NCBI GenBank assembly: GCA_951812745.1
Contig: OX638327.1
Coordinates: 434,001-498,000, forward strand
Direction of reading: 5' to 3'
DNA: 64,000 bases
Source: an uncultured Nitrospirales bacterium
Lineage (GTDB): Bacteria > Nitrospirota > Nitrospiria > Nitrospirales > UBA8639
Shown here in pieces: positions 24,822 through 34,526 of the stretch. A program made the translations under genes and the position numbers. Position 1 is the first letter of the stretch; every line of letters begins with the position of its first letter. Under the pieces are notes generated by a model. It saw only the letters and a program-made list of their open reading frames with translations, did not search any database and was not told the DNA's origin.

Positions 24822-25736
24822 TCAGGGCGCTTGGAGTTGGTGGGTGGGTTGAATGTTGATGCGTTCGCCGAAGGTGTCGAGCGTTCCGATTCCGAAGTGG
24901 GGCTTCTCAACCATCGTGGTATGGGCCATCCGACGGTCCGTGGCGTTTTCGAATTCGAACCTGACTTGGAGGGTATCGTTGGAAAGGACGACGGCCTTCA
25001 TGTCAAGAATCCCGCCCATGCCCGGGTGCCAGGCAATCAGGGTGTAGACGCCTTCCGGGATATCCGAGATGGTGAAACGGCCCTGGGCATCCGTCACGGC
25101 ATAATAGGGATTCGTCACGGCCACGCCCCACGTCTGCATGAATTCATGAAATCCGCATTCCAGGTAAAAGACGCGCCGCCCTTTGGTAAAGGCGATTGTA
25201 TCCACGAGCGGGGTGCCCGGGAGGTGGTCGTGGGCCCCGGCGTTGGTGTGATAGGGGTTCATGCGCAACGGGCGATGAAACATCACCTCAGATTCAAACG
25301 GCGCGACTTCGTACATCTGAATGTCGTGAATCACGGGGTCCATGTTTACGATGCGGACGTCCTGGTGGTTCCGTACGGCCATCACCGGCGGAGCGAGCGT
25401 ACAGTCCCGGGCTTCTATGGTTGGCGGGGACGAAGAAAACGGTTTTCCCCGGTGAACGTCTTCCAACATGACCACGGCATGTTGCAGTCCTCCGTCTGAC
25501 GAAACCTGAAACTGGTCAAGCAGGCGCCAGACCGTACCGGTGGAAATGCGACCGCAAAACACGGGTTCGGGATAGGTAATGAGATTAAAGGCTTTTGGGG
25601 GCGGCGCGGGACCTTTCAGGACGACCTTGCCGGAGACGTTTCCGCCGTTGGTCACGGGCTGCTCGGTATAGGCCCACCCTGGAGAAGCCATGAACGCGAT
25701 GATGAGGACGCCGAACGATTTTATCGGGACAGCCCT
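24822..25736 (-). CDS. Secreted cupredoxin-like / carboxypeptidase-regulatory-like protein
   Basis: The product is about 304 aa with a signal peptide (LIIAFMASPGWAYT). A central beta domain has NMDPVIHDIQ and then CGFHEFMQTW, giving an H...C-x2-H-x2-M pattern like type-1 copper sites. A carboxypeptidase-regulatory-like sandwich follows (VTDAQGRFTISDIPEGVYTL, IAWHPGMGG). The copper site is my inference from spacing. A paralogue with the same order lies at 39314. The start is at the ATG before the signal peptide; no strong ribosome site is seen. Confidence 0.65.
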   Translation of the reverse strand, partial: RAVPIKSFGVLIIAFMASPGWAYTEQPVTNGGNVSGKVVLKGPAPPPKAFNLITYPEPVFCGRISTGTVWRLLDQFQVSSDGGLQHAVVMLEDVHRGKPFSSSPPTIEARDCTLAPPVMAVRNHQDVRIVNMDPVIHDIQMYEVAPFESEVMFHRPLRMNPYHTNAGAHDHLPGTPLVDTIAFTKGRRVFYLECGFHEFMQTWGVAVTNPYYAVTDAQGRFTISDIPEGVYTLIAWHPGMGGILDMKAVVLSNDTLQVRFEFENATDRRMAHTTMVEKPHFGIGTLDTFGERINIQPTHQLQAP

Positions 25737-25865
25737 CATCGGAGACCGGGTGTGACGTAGTGTGACGTATGAAGAAGACACGACCTGTGGGTGTTTTTGC
25801 CGGGACGGAAGAATCTTGGGAACCGCCGAGCCCCGATCAGGCAGATCGGGGCTCAGGCAATCCTT

Positions 25866-26375
25866 TTATTTCACGCTCACCCGGAGGCTACTACTATCCT
25901 TTTTGGGGCGTCCCTGTTTGGCCCGGGTTCGGGCGCGGGTGTTTAACGCCGTGTCGTCCGTCAGATAAAAGAATTGGTCATCTACCGAGAGCTTGTCGGA
26001 CCAGGCCCGGCAGGCGTCGCACATTCTGATTTTGCGTCGGTCCGGACTCCAAAAGCGTTTTTCACAATGACAGGCTTTTCCGCAAAGACAACTCACCCAG
26101 CCGGCATAAGGAGACGGCTCGGGTTCGGGAATTTCTTGTTGATCCACCAGTTCCCGTGCTTTTTCGACGGCACGTGCCCATGACCCCCAATGCCGGACGA
26201 AAAATTGAACCGAGTACGCTTTTTCTTCGGCCAGATCATATTCCAACTGTGTCAGGTGAGTACGGCCTTCCTGACCCATGAATCGTGCCAATTCCTGCAA
26301 GGCTTGGTGTCGTTTCCAGGCACTGAGCGGTTCCAATGATCCTCTGCCTCCGCCCGTAGTTTTACTTTTTGGCAT
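25866..26375 (-). CDS. Hypothetical protein with a possible homing-endonuclease-associated repeat and zinc site
   Basis: The product is 169 aa. Residues about 42-75 contain YDLAEEKAYSVQFFVRHW followed by GSWARAVEKAREL, which resembles the homing-endonuclease-associated (HNR) helical repeat with its FGSWNAALEAAG-like consensus. A cysteine-rich part follows (CLCGKACHC, then MCDACRAWS), probably binding zinc. The tail is basic. No nuclease catalytic motif is visible. It could bind DNA; the call is tentative. Confidence 0.5.
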   Translation of the reverse strand: MPKSKTTGGGRGSLEPLSAWKRHQALQELARFMGQEGRTHLTQLEYDLAEEKAYSVQFFVRHWGSWARAVEKARELVDQQEIPEPEPSPYAGWVSCLCGKACHCEKRFWSPDRRKIRMCDACRAWSDKLSVDDQFFYLTDDTALNTRARTRAKQGRPKKDSSSLRVSVK

Positions 26376-26729
26376 TGTTCAACCCCTTACGTCTATATCC
26401 AACCGGTTTGCTAAAAAACAGGCTGATTCCGTACCGTTTCCGACTGCACGTACAAAGCCTCTATCTTTCCTTGCATATTCCATTATTATAAACACATCAC
26501 GGAGAAAAAGTAATGTTGAGCCTTAAAATTTAGACAGAATAACATGAATTTCAGCATAAAGCTAGGAAAAACCGGAAAAAATCTCGATGGCCCAAGTTGG
26601 AAACTAAAGGTCTGTCGTTCATGACAAGAGTCTAATAGAAATGGTATGTAAGGTCAAGTGCTTAGATAGCCGTTGAGAGAGGCGTTCGTTGTGGTGCCTG
26701 ATGCACACGCGTGTATGGCAAAATAGGTC
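26376..26729. other. AT-rich divergent intergenic region
   Basis: This 354-nt gap lies between two divergently transcribed genes. It is AT-rich around 26480-26560. A TATAAT box on the minus strand (26485-26490) could serve the upstream-strand gene, but no good -35 box pairs with it. I see no ORF, tRNA or strong hairpin. Confidence 0.4.
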
Positions 26730-26735
26730 TTGAGC

Positions 26736-28217
26736 GTGGGTTTATCCATCGACAGAGAAACATTTTCCCAAGCGGATTACGTGCTGTTTGCCGAACGTCT
26801 ACAGCAAAGTTTGGTGGTGCTCCGGGATTTGCTGGATCGTCCCGGGTTCGGAGCCGGCCCCAAGACGCTGGGCGCCGAAATGGAGCTATCCATTGTGGAC
26901 CGGGAAGGGAGTGCGTATCCCATTAACCGGTCCGTGCTGGCCGGAAACCTTGATTCTTCGTTTCAATTGGAATTGGACCGCTTCAATCTCGAGTACAATA
27001 CGTCCCCGGTTCCCTTGGCCGGAACGCCGTTCAGTCGCATGGAGTCCGAGTTGATCCAAGCCCTTGACACACTTAACCGCCTGGCGGGGGCCCGGGGAGG
27101 ACGGATCGTGCCGATCGGCATCCTTCCAACCTTGATGGAGGAGGACTTGCAACCGGCGGCCCTGACCGACCTCCCTCGGTATCGTGCGCTCTCCGCCGCC
27201 CTGCGTGAATTACGTGACCGGCCGTTTCAGGTCCGCATTAATGGTCTCGATCCGCTCGACGTGACCTGCGACGACGTCACCTTGGAAGGAGCCAATACTT
27301 CGTTTCAGGTGCACCTCCGGGTCCCGCCGTCGGAGTTTGCCTCCCTGTATAATGCCGCTCAACTCGTCAGTCCCATCGTGGTTGCGGTGAGTGCCAATTC
27401 GCCGTTGTTTTTGGGGCACCGCTTGTGGGACGAGACGAGGGTGGCGTTGTTTAAACAATCCGTCGATAGCCGGCCTCCCCAGGAAGGTGACTGGCATCTG
27501 CCCGGGCGGGTATCCTATGGGTTGGGGTGGGTGCGCCAGGGCGCGTACGAACTCTTCGCCGAAGCCGTCGGGCTGTTTCGTCCGCTGTTGCCGGTTTCGA
27601 GTGATCAGCCTCCATTGGAGCGTCATCAACAGGGGACGTTGCCGTCATTAGACGAATTGCGGTTGCATCAGGGCACCGTGTGGCGGTGGAATCGGCCGGT
27701 CTATGATCCCAAAGACGGCGGCCACCTGCGCATCGAGTTCCGGTCGTTGCCATCGGGTCCCACGCCCTTGGACATGGTGGCGAATACCGCGTTCCTGGTC
27801 GGAATGGTTCAGGGCCTCTCGTCGCGGATGGACGAGCTGCTCCCGAGTTTCCCTTTCGAGTATGCGCACCACAATTTCTACCGCGGGGCGCAATTCGGCT
27901 TGGACGCTATCCTGTTGTGGCCCTCTACCCGGTATCCTTCGCCAAAGGAGGTGCCGGTGTGCAACTTGGCCTTGGAGATGTTGCCGGTGGCGGAACGGGG
28001 ATTGTCTCAATTAGGGGTCGCTGTGCAGGAAATCGATCGAATGTCGGAGGTCATTCGGACACGGATTGAACGTCGCTGTACGGGAGCCCGCTGGCAACGC
28101 CGGATGTTGGATCACCTGGAAAAACGTACCTCCCGCCGGCAGGCGGTCGCCGCCTTGCTGGACCAATACCTGGAAAAATTGGCGCAAGGGAGGCCGGTGG
28201 GAGAGTGGACGGTATGA
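26736..28217 (+). CDS. GCS2-type carboxylate-amine ligase
   Basis: The product is about 493 aa. It shows the glutamate-cysteine ligase family 2 pattern: LGAEMELSIVDREG near residue 45, NTSFQVHLRVP, VAVSANSPLFLG and HLRIEFRSLPSGPT. Members ligate a glutamate-type carboxylate to an amine using ATP. Many bacterial GCS2 proteins have unknown substrates, so I do not claim glutathione synthesis. The GTG at 26736 or the TTG at 26730 could be the start. The stop overlaps the ATG of the next gene (ATGA), indicating coupling. Confidence 0.8.
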   Translation: MGLSIDRETFSQADYVLFAERLQQSLVVLRDLLDRPGFGAGPKTLGAEMELSIVDREGSAYPINRSVLAGNLDSSFQLELDRFNLEYNTSPVPLAGTPFSRMESELIQALDTLNRLAGARGGRIVPIGILPTLMEEDLQPAALTDLPRYRALSAALRELRDRPFQVRINGLDPLDVTCDDVTLEGANTSFQVHLRVPPSEFASLYNAAQLVSPIVVAVSANSPLFLGHRLWDETRVALFKQSVDSRPPQEGDWHLPGRVSYGLGWVRQGAYELFAEAVGLFRPLLPVSSDQPPLERHQQGTLPSLDELRLHQGTVWRWNRPVYDPKDGGHLRIEFRSLPSGPTPLDMVANTAFLVGMVQGLSSRMDELLPSFPFEYAHHNFYRGAQFGLDAILLWPSTRYPSPKEVPVCNLALEMLPVAERGLSQLGVAVQEIDRMSEVIRTRIERRCTGARWQRRMLDHLEKRTSRRQAVAALLDQYLEKLAQGRPVGEWTV

Positions 28218-29245
28218 GTCAGGTCACGACCGGGGAGTGGGCAAACCCCAAGGCCCAGGACGTGGGTGCGACGGTTGAAGAATTCCTGACGCGCCTGGGT
28301 GGTCCGACGTGGATTTTTTTGCCCGGGCAGGATCCGTCTCGGACGCGGGCCGTGACGACCTTGTTGCACGGCAATGAACCATCCGGGGTGCGGGCGATCT
28401 TTCAGTGGCTCCGTTCCGGGACCCGGCCTCATGTGAATCTCGCTTGCTTCATCGGGGCCGTGGATGCCGCGTTGGCGGAACCGGGATTCGCCCACCGGCA
28501 TTTGCCGGACTGCCGTGACCTGAACCGCTGTTTTCGGATGCCGTTCGAGGGACGTGAAGGCCGGATGGCGGCCGGGGTTCTCGACCGGTTGCGCGCGATC
28601 AATCCCGAAGCGTTGATCGATTTTCATAATACGTCCGGACGCAGTCCCGCATACGGCGTCACGACGCGTTTGGGTGAACCGCAAAAAGCCTTGACCGCTC
28701 TGTTCTCGGACCATTTGATCGTGACGGATCTGCGGCTGGGGACCCTGATGGAAGCCATGGAAGACGATTTTCCCACCTTGACGGCCGAGTGTGGCGGTGC
28801 CGGCGATGCCCGGTCCGATGAAACCGCGATGACGGCGCTCCGGTCCTATGCCATGGCCAAATCGTTATGGAACGCTCCCCATCGGTCTGCGCAGGTGAAA
28901 ACGTTTCATCATCCCATACGGGTGTCACTCGAGGCGGGGAAACAGGTGGCGTATGGCGCCTCTTCCCTGTTCGACGTTGATCTGACGTTACGGAAGGATG
29001 CCGAGCAGTTTAACTTTGGCGTCCTGAACCAAGGAGAGACGCTTGGATGGGTCCGGGGTGACTCTCTCGGCGTCGTGGTCGCCCGTGATGCCAAGGGGCG
29101 TGATCGAACCCGGGAGATGTTTGCCGTGGTCGATGGCCGGCTCGTGGTGGCACAGCCCGCTCGCATTATGATGATGACGACGAATCCTCACATTGCCGTG
29201 AGCGATTGTCTCTTTTATTGTCTGCCCGTGTCATCCTCCGAATGA
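28214..29245 (+). CDS. Succinylglutamate desuccinylase/aspartoacylase-like hydrolase
   Basis: The product is 343 aa with an M14-like zinc site: HGNEPSG (H52, E55), RDLNRCF and DFHNTSG (H138), plus a later ECGGAGD with the candidate catalytic Glu. AstE/AspA-family enzymes remove an acyl group from an amino acid. It is translationally coupled to a GCS2-type ligase, so the two may make and break the same amide, or process related compounds. The substrate is unknown. Confidence 0.8.
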   Translation: MSQVTTGEWANPKAQDVGATVEEFLTRLGGPTWIFLPGQDPSRTRAVTTLLHGNEPSGVRAIFQWLRSGTRPHVNLACFIGAVDAALAEPGFAHRHLPDCRDLNRCFRMPFEGREGRMAAGVLDRLRAINPEALIDFHNTSGRSPAYGVTTRLGEPQKALTALFSDHLIVTDLRLGTLMEAMEDDFPTLTAECGGAGDARSDETAMTALRSYAMAKSLWNAPHRSAQVKTFHHPIRVSLEAGKQVAYGASSLFDVDLTLRKDAEQFNFGVLNQGETLGWVRGDSLGVVVARDAKGRDRTREMFAVVDGRLVVAQPARIMMMTTNPHIAVSDCLFYCLPVSSSE

Positions 29246-29292
29246 GGTGAAAGGACGCCTCGCTAATCGAGTCGTCGCCAATCTTGTCTGCC

Positions 29293-29724
29293 ATGGCCGG
29301 ATCTTCCGAGCACCACGAGGCCGAAGCCAAACGGAATCCGTTGATCCCCGTGGGAGTGACCGTTCTGGCCATTCTGGTGATCCCCCTGTGCATCTATTCG
29401 TTCGGCCCCGAAGGCCCGATCAAAAAAAATCATGTGGTCTTTTCCACCGGGCAGCATCGCGCCTATTTTGCGGATGAAAGCCAATACGATGAGTATCGCG
29501 GCTACTGCATTCTCCAGGCCCGCGACCAGTTGCTGGTTGTGGAAAGTGCGGAGGCTCGTTCGGATGGGAGTTACCTGGCTCGAACGCTGGGGACGAGTAA
29601 AACGGAGTTTCCTGCCTGTCCTTCGCAATCACTCGTGATCCTGTACGAGCATCAGATCACCCTGAGGCCGGACACCTGGGGCGGGCTTCAAGATGCCCTT
29701 GGCCGGTTCTTGTCGTCGGGATAA
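29293..29724 (+). CDS. Hypothetical single-helix membrane protein
   Basis: The product is 143 aa. A short N-terminus is followed by one membrane helix (about residues 18-37, VGVTVLAILVIPLCIYS) and a soluble domain of about 100 residues, probably periplasmic. I do not recognise the family. It follows the aspartoacylase-like gene by 47 nt and may be cotranscribed. Confidence 0.6.
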   Translation: MAGSSEHHEAEAKRNPLIPVGVTVLAILVIPLCIYSFGPEGPIKKNHVVFSTGQHRAYFADESQYDEYRGYCILQARDQLLVVESAEARSDGSYLARTLGTSKTEFPACPSQSLVILYEHQITLRPDTWGGLQDALGRFLSSG

Positions 29725-29762
29725 GGCGGGCGAATCCGTCCTTCTTCACCTTTTCTTTTTTT

Positions 29763-30083
29763 GTCATCCCTGTATGTGTTCAGTCATTCGTTGACAGAAT
29801 GAAGGACTGACTCCAAGAGGGGAATTCGGAAAGAAGGGCCGGTTTGTTCCTGATGACGACTTGCGCCTATTCTTCTCGTGGCTTCGTATCCGGCGAAGCG
29901 GTCGTTCGGCGGGTGGTTGTGGTAAGAGAGGAACCCCCCTTGCCCCCCTTATCAGGAGGGAGGCTCTAACCAGTCCCCCTGATAAGGGGGATTGAGGGGG
30001 TTGTTTTACAAAGGAGAGGAACCGGGGCACAGAAGGAAGCAATCGAAATTGTCAACGAATAAGTGAACACATACAAGAATGAC
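29763..30083. mobile_element. MITE-like repeat, copy 2
   Basis: This 321-bp copy matches the element at 3019-3318 along its length. Both ends are intact: the left arm reads GTCATCCCTGTATGTGTTCA and continues with GTCATTCGTTGACA, and the right arm is its imperfect complement ending ATACAAGAATGAC. The interior has CCCCCTTGCCCCCCTTATCA pairing with TGATAAGGGGGATTGAGGGG. It encodes no protein. It lies between an operon end and msrA on the opposite strand. Confidence 0.85.
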
Positions 30084-30086
30084 GGG

Positions 30087-30647
30087 TTATGAAGTGGGTT
30101 TCAGTTTTGCGGTGAATTGCTGGCGGAATTTTGCGAGCTTGGGAGCAATGAGGTAAGCGCAGTAGGGTTGGGCGGGATTACGAATGAAATAGTCCTGGTG
30201 ATAGGCTTCCGCCGGGTAAAACGGCTGGGCCGGTGAGACTTCCGTCACGATCGGAGAAGGGAAGACGTTGTCCGCGGTCAGGGCGGCAATAAGGTCCTTG
30301 GCCGTGGCGGCTTGTTCCGGGGAATGGAAAAAGATCACGGATCGATATTGCGTGCCGGCATCGTTGCCCTGGCGGTTGAGCGTCGTGGGGTCGTGCACGG
30401 CAAAAAAGATTTCCAGCACCTCGCGGTAAGCAATGACGGCAGGTTCGAACGTCACCTGCACGACTTCGGCATGGCCGCTCATGCCGGTGCAGACCGCTTC
30501 ATACGAGGGGTTGGGGTGTTGCCCGCCCATGTAGCCTGATTCCACGGCTGTCACGCCCCGCACGTGCTGGAACACGGCTTCAATGCACCAGAAGCATCCC
30601 CCCCCAAGGGTCGCAACATCTTTGCCGTTATCGATCGCGCCGGTCAT
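30087..30647 (-). CDS. msrA: Peptide methionine-S-sulfoxide reductase
   Basis: The product is 186 aa. The active site is the N-terminal GGGCFWCIEAVF motif, followed by SGYMGG, HAEVVQVTFEP, HDPTTLNRQGNDAGTQYRS and PAEAYHQDYF, all typical of MsrA. It reduces the S epimer of methionine sulfoxide in oxidised proteins, with thioredoxin as reductant. No signal peptide is seen, so it acts in the cytoplasm. It stands alone beside the MITE-like repeat. Confidence 0.95.
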   Translation of the reverse strand: MTGAIDNGKDVATLGGGCFWCIEAVFQHVRGVTAVESGYMGGQHPNPSYEAVCTGMSGHAEVVQVTFEPAVIAYREVLEIFFAVHDPTTLNRQGNDAGTQYRSVIFFHSPEQAATAKDLIAALTADNVFPSPIVTEVSPAQPFYPAEAYHQDYFIRNPAQPYCAYLIAPKLAKFRQQFTAKLKPTS

Positions 30648-30892
30648 GCGTCTGTCGGTTTCAGTTCATTCTGCCAGGACATAAATAATCATTATACTGT
30701 TTTCAGACCATGCGATGCGACTGTCCCGGATAGGTGTTTGAATCGTGCCGAGAAATTTTCCGCCCGGCCGCTTTCTTCTTTTTCTCTTGCGTCGGCGCGC
30801 GTGTTTATTTACGGTACTCGTCAGAGCATTGCTCTGGCCTTGGATGCCGGGTTCGGGACGGCACAGAGGTCTTCCCCACAAAGAGAGGCGTG

Positions 30893-33418
30893 GTGAGTTC
30901 ACTCCTGCTCCGATTATATAGAGAGATCGTGATCAATCGGCCAGTCGTGGCATTGGGGCTGGTGGTTATCCCGGTGGTGTTTTTTGCGTCTTACGTGCCG
31001 GATCTCAAACTCGACGCGTCCTCCGAATCGATTATCCTCGAGCACGACGAGGCGCTGAAGTATTATCGGGCCAGCCGGGACATCTACGGTTCGGATGATT
31101 TTCTCATCGTCGTTTACACACCGCGTGACGACTTGTTCGCTCCCGCTTCGCTCGCTCACCTAAAAGAACTTCGTAATGAATTGGCCGGGATGGACTCGGT
31201 CGAAGCGGTCCTCTCGATCCTGGACGTGCCGCTCGTCAATAGTCCGAAAGTGTCCCTTGCGGAATTGAGAGACGGCGACGGGATACGGACGCTGGAGACC
31301 CCGGGTATCGATAAGGAACTCGCCAGAAAAGAGTTTCTGGAAAGCCCCATCTATCAAAACCATATCATCAGTGCGGACGGCCGCACGACGGCGCTGCTGG
31401 TCCTTTTTAAGGTAGATACGACCTATAACACGCTGCTGAACAAGCGAAACCGGTTAAGAGAGAAGGAAGCCGAGTCGGGACTCACACCGGAAGAAGCGGC
31501 AGCCTTGCAGTCGGTCGAGCAGACCTTCCACGAATATCACGCCACCGTGACCGCGGCCGAAAACAAGGATACTGAAGTCGTCCGCGGCATTCTGGACAAG
31601 TATCGTGACCATGCCCAATTGTACTTGGGCGGAGCGCGTATGATCGTCGCCGATATGATCAGTTTTATCGAGCACGACCTGACCACGTTCGGCGTCGGCA
31701 TCCTCGTGTTTTTGCTGGCGGCGTTGGTCTACTTTTTTCGGGCGTTACGCTGGGTGCTGTTGCCCATGTCCTGCTGCCTGATTTCCGTCATCGTGATGAT
31801 GGGCTATCTGGGGTTCATGGACTGGAGGGTGACAGTCATTTCCTCCAATTTCGTATCGCTGTTGCTCATCATCACCATGTCCTTAACCATCCATCTCATC
31901 GTGCGCTACCGGATTCTCAATGAGGTACGCTACCGGATCCTGAAAGAGGAAGCCCCGAAGGTGGACCAGAAAACGTTGGTCTTTTACACGATGAAGGACA
32001 TGACGAAACCCTGCTTTTATACGGCCATTACGACGATCGTGGCGTTCTGTTCGCTGATCGTCAGTGACATCCGGCCCGTTATTGATTTCGGCTGGATGAT
32101 GACTATCGGCATTGCCCTGGCGTTCGTGCTGAATTTCCTCTATTTCCCGGCGGTGCTGGTGCTGCTGAAGCCGGAAAAGGTCCATCTGCGAATGGATGCC
32201 ACCAAAGCGTTTACCATGGCGGTGGCCGACTTCACGCTCAAATACGCCAAGCCTATCGTGGCGGCCTCCGTGCTGGTGGCCGTGCTGGGTGGAATGGGTA
32301 TCGCACAACTGGAGGTGGAAAACCGGTTTATCGATCATTTCAAAAGCACGACGGAAATTTACCGGGGCATGGAATTGGTGGATACGAAGTTGGGGGGAAC
32401 CATTCCGTTGGACTTCGTGCTTGACGCCGATGAAACGGATGCCGCCGCCCCTGAAGAGACCGGCGACCCGTTCGACGATCCGTTTGAAGATCCGTTCGGC
32501 CAGGAAGAGGGGGCGAGCAACGAGAGTGCCTATTGGTTCAATGGATACCGGTTGACGCAGATTGAAACGGTCCACGATTACCTCGAATCGTTACCGGAAG
32601 TGGGCAAAGTCCTATCCCTGGCCACGAGCATGAAAGTGATCAAGCAGTTGAATGACGGCCTGATGCCGGATGACTATGAATTGGCGTTGCTGAGAAAATA
32701 TGTGCCCGAGGACGTGAAGGAAGCGCTACTCGATCCGTATCTGTCTCCCGATGGCGACCAAACGCGTCTGACCATGCGCCTGATCGAATCCGCACCGACG
32801 CTCAAACGAAAAGAATTGATCGAGCGCATCCAAACGTACCTGGTCGACGAAATGGGATTTGCCGAAACGACCGTGCATCCCACCGGCATGGCGCTCCTCT
32901 ACAGCCATTTACTGCACAGTCTTTACAGGTCTCAGATTTTGACGATGGGCATGGTGTTCGCGAGTATTCTTCTGATGTTCATCGTGCTCTTTCGCAGGGT
33001 GTCGTTGTCGATTGTGGCGATCCTGCCGAACCTGTTGGCGGCCTGTGCGGTGCTTGGACTCATGGGGTGGTGGGGGATTCCCCTGGACATCATGACGATT
33101 ACCATCGCGGCGATCACGGTGGGCATCGCCGTGGATCACGCCATTCACTACATTCACCGGTTCCAGGTGGAATTCGTGAGACATCAAACGTATCGGGAAA
33201 CCGTCGTGGCGTGTCACGGGAGTATCGGCCGCGCCATTTATTACACGGCGCTCACGATTACCGTGGGGTTCAGCATTCTGGCCTTTTCCAACTTCATCCC
33301 CACCATCTACTTCGGGTTGCTCACCGGCTTTGCCATGATGGTGGCCCTCATGAGTAACCTCACCCTCCTGGCCGCGTTACTCATTATCGTGAAGCCGCTG
33401 GGCAAGGAAACAACCTGA
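30893..33418 (+). CDS. RND/MMPL-superfamily transporter
   Basis: From the GTG at 30893 (AGAGAGG upstream) the product is 841 aa. It has the two-fold RND plan: one helix near the N-terminus, a large periplasmic loop, five to six helices, then the same again. The two halves show GVGILVFLLAALVYFFRAL and MGMVFASILLMFIVLFRRVS. This group includes hopanoid/lipid exporters (HpnN-like) and MMPL proteins. An unusual acidic loop with DPFDDPFEDPFG repeats is near residue 525. No membrane-fusion or outer-membrane partner is nearby. Confidence 0.85.
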   Translation: MSSLLLRLYREIVINRPVVALGLVVIPVVFFASYVPDLKLDASSESIILEHDEALKYYRASRDIYGSDDFLIVVYTPRDDLFAPASLAHLKELRNELAGMDSVEAVLSILDVPLVNSPKVSLAELRDGDGIRTLETPGIDKELARKEFLESPIYQNHIISADGRTTALLVLFKVDTTYNTLLNKRNRLREKEAESGLTPEEAAALQSVEQTFHEYHATVTAAENKDTEVVRGILDKYRDHAQLYLGGARMIVADMISFIEHDLTTFGVGILVFLLAALVYFFRALRWVLLPMSCCLISVIVMMGYLGFMDWRVTVISSNFVSLLLIITMSLTIHLIVRYRILNEVRYRILKEEAPKVDQKTLVFYTMKDMTKPCFYTAITTIVAFCSLIVSDIRPVIDFGWMMTIGIALAFVLNFLYFPAVLVLLKPEKVHLRMDATKAFTMAVADFTLKYAKPIVAASVLVAVLGGMGIAQLEVENRFIDHFKSTTEIYRGMELVDTKLGGTIPLDFVLDADETDAAAPEETGDPFDDPFEDPFGQEEGASNESAYWFNGYRLTQIETVHDYLESLPEVGKVLSLATSMKVIKQLNDGLMPDDYELALLRKYVPEDVKEALLDPYLSPDGDQTRLTMRLIESAPTLKRKELIERIQTYLVDEMGFAETTVHPTGMALLYSHLLHSLYRSQILTMGMVFASILLMFIVLFRRVSLSIVAILPNLLAACAVLGLMGWWGIPLDIMTITIAAITVGIAVDHAIHYIHRFQVEFVRHQTYRETVVACHGSIGRAIYYTALTITVGFSILAFSNFIPTIYFGLLTGFAMMVALMSNLTLLAALLIIVKPLGKETT

Positions 33419-33503
33419 ACCCATCCCTTTTGAACGAGTGTTCATACGGTCCCGGCGGGACGGCACGGGGGCCGTCCCCTACGGGGCTGAAGGGGCGGTT
33501 TCC

Positions 33504-34526
33504 CTACGTCGTTTGATGCGTGATGATGATGTGCTCTTTGGAGTTGGGCACCGCAAGGAGTTCGCTCCGGCCGAACCCGGCGTGTTGAAACATAGCGTCC
33601 CATTCCTTGAACGTGTATGCGTCGCCTGCCGGCGTCGTGACAAGCATGATGAGGGCGAAATCCGCGGACGCCGGGCTGATCCGGTCGTCATTCGGGACAA
33701 ACTCCAACGTGATCACCCGGCCACCCGGCGCCATCGAGGCCCGGAGCTTTCGGAGAAAGTCCTCACATTCCGGGATCGCGAAGTGGTGCAGAAAGTTGGT
33801 CAACAGGACGAGGTCATACCCCTCACCCAATTCGACGTCGAAGGCGTTGCCGGCAATCGTTTTATAGCGGTTTTCCAGAGACGCGGCGTCGGCGTTTTCC
33901 CGGGCCACAGTCAAGACGTTGGGCCAATCGACGGCGGTGACTTCCGCGTTCGGAAACCGTTTTGCGATCTCGATTCCGAATATTCCATGCCCGGCGGCCA
34001 CGTCCAGCACCGTGCGGATCGTCCCGCCCGTGGACACCAGATGCTCGGCGATCCAGTTGGCCGGTCCGATCATCATGGGAACCATCGCGCGGGCAAAGGT
34101 GACCCACTCCGAAAATTCCTCGGCTATGGTCCCCTGGTCATTCATCGCCGTCCCGCCTTTGCGCACGGCCTCGGTGAGGTCGCAGAAGCCCTGAAACAGC
34201 GTCGGACTGAGGAGGAACTCCAGGGTCCCGCCGAGGTAGGCCGGCGAGGTCTTGACCAGAAACACCGCCGAATCCTGGGTGAGGGCGTACGTGTTTTCCG
34301 ATTTCGTGAGAAATCCGAGCATCACCAGATAGTCGACCAACATGCGCAGGCCCCGCTCCGAGGCGTTGCACCGGTCCGCCAGGGCGGACGTGGTATTGTG
34401 TCCTTCCTTGATGGCCGTGAAGACTTCCAGATCGACGGCGGCTCTGATCGAGCAGGTACGTTGAATCGCAAAAGCCGTTTCGAGAAACAGGATCGGAGAC
34501 GGAGATGGAGATGGCGCTTGAGTCAT
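33504..34526 (-). CDS. Class I SAM-dependent (O-)methyltransferase
   Basis: The product is 340 aa. An N-terminal winged-helix dimerisation domain (residues about 10-110) is followed by the SAM site VLDVAAGHGIFGIEIAKRF, VTAVDWPNVL and LLTNFLHHF. The arrangement is that of plant-type O-methyltransferases and HpnR-like small-molecule methyltransferases. It lies downstream of a second methyltransferase and a diiron oxidase-like gene on the same strand, separated by 217 nt. The substrate is unknown. A related gene is at 40280. Confidence 0.85.
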   Translation of the reverse strand: MTQAPSPSPSPILFLETAFAIQRTCSIRAAVDLEVFTAIKEGHNTTSALADRCNASERGLRMLVDYLVMLGFLTKSENTYALTQDSAVFLVKTSPAYLGGTLEFLLSPTLFQGFCDLTEAVRKGGTAMNDQGTIAEEFSEWVTFARAMVPMMIGPANWIAEHLVSTGGTIRTVLDVAAGHGIFGIEIAKRFPNAEVTAVDWPNVLTVARENADAASLENRYKTIAGNAFDVELGEGYDLVLLTNFLHHFAIPECEDFLRKLRASMAPGGRVITLEFVPNDDRISPASADFALIMLVTTPAGDAYTFKEWDAMFQHAGFGRSELLAVPNSKEHIIITHQTT

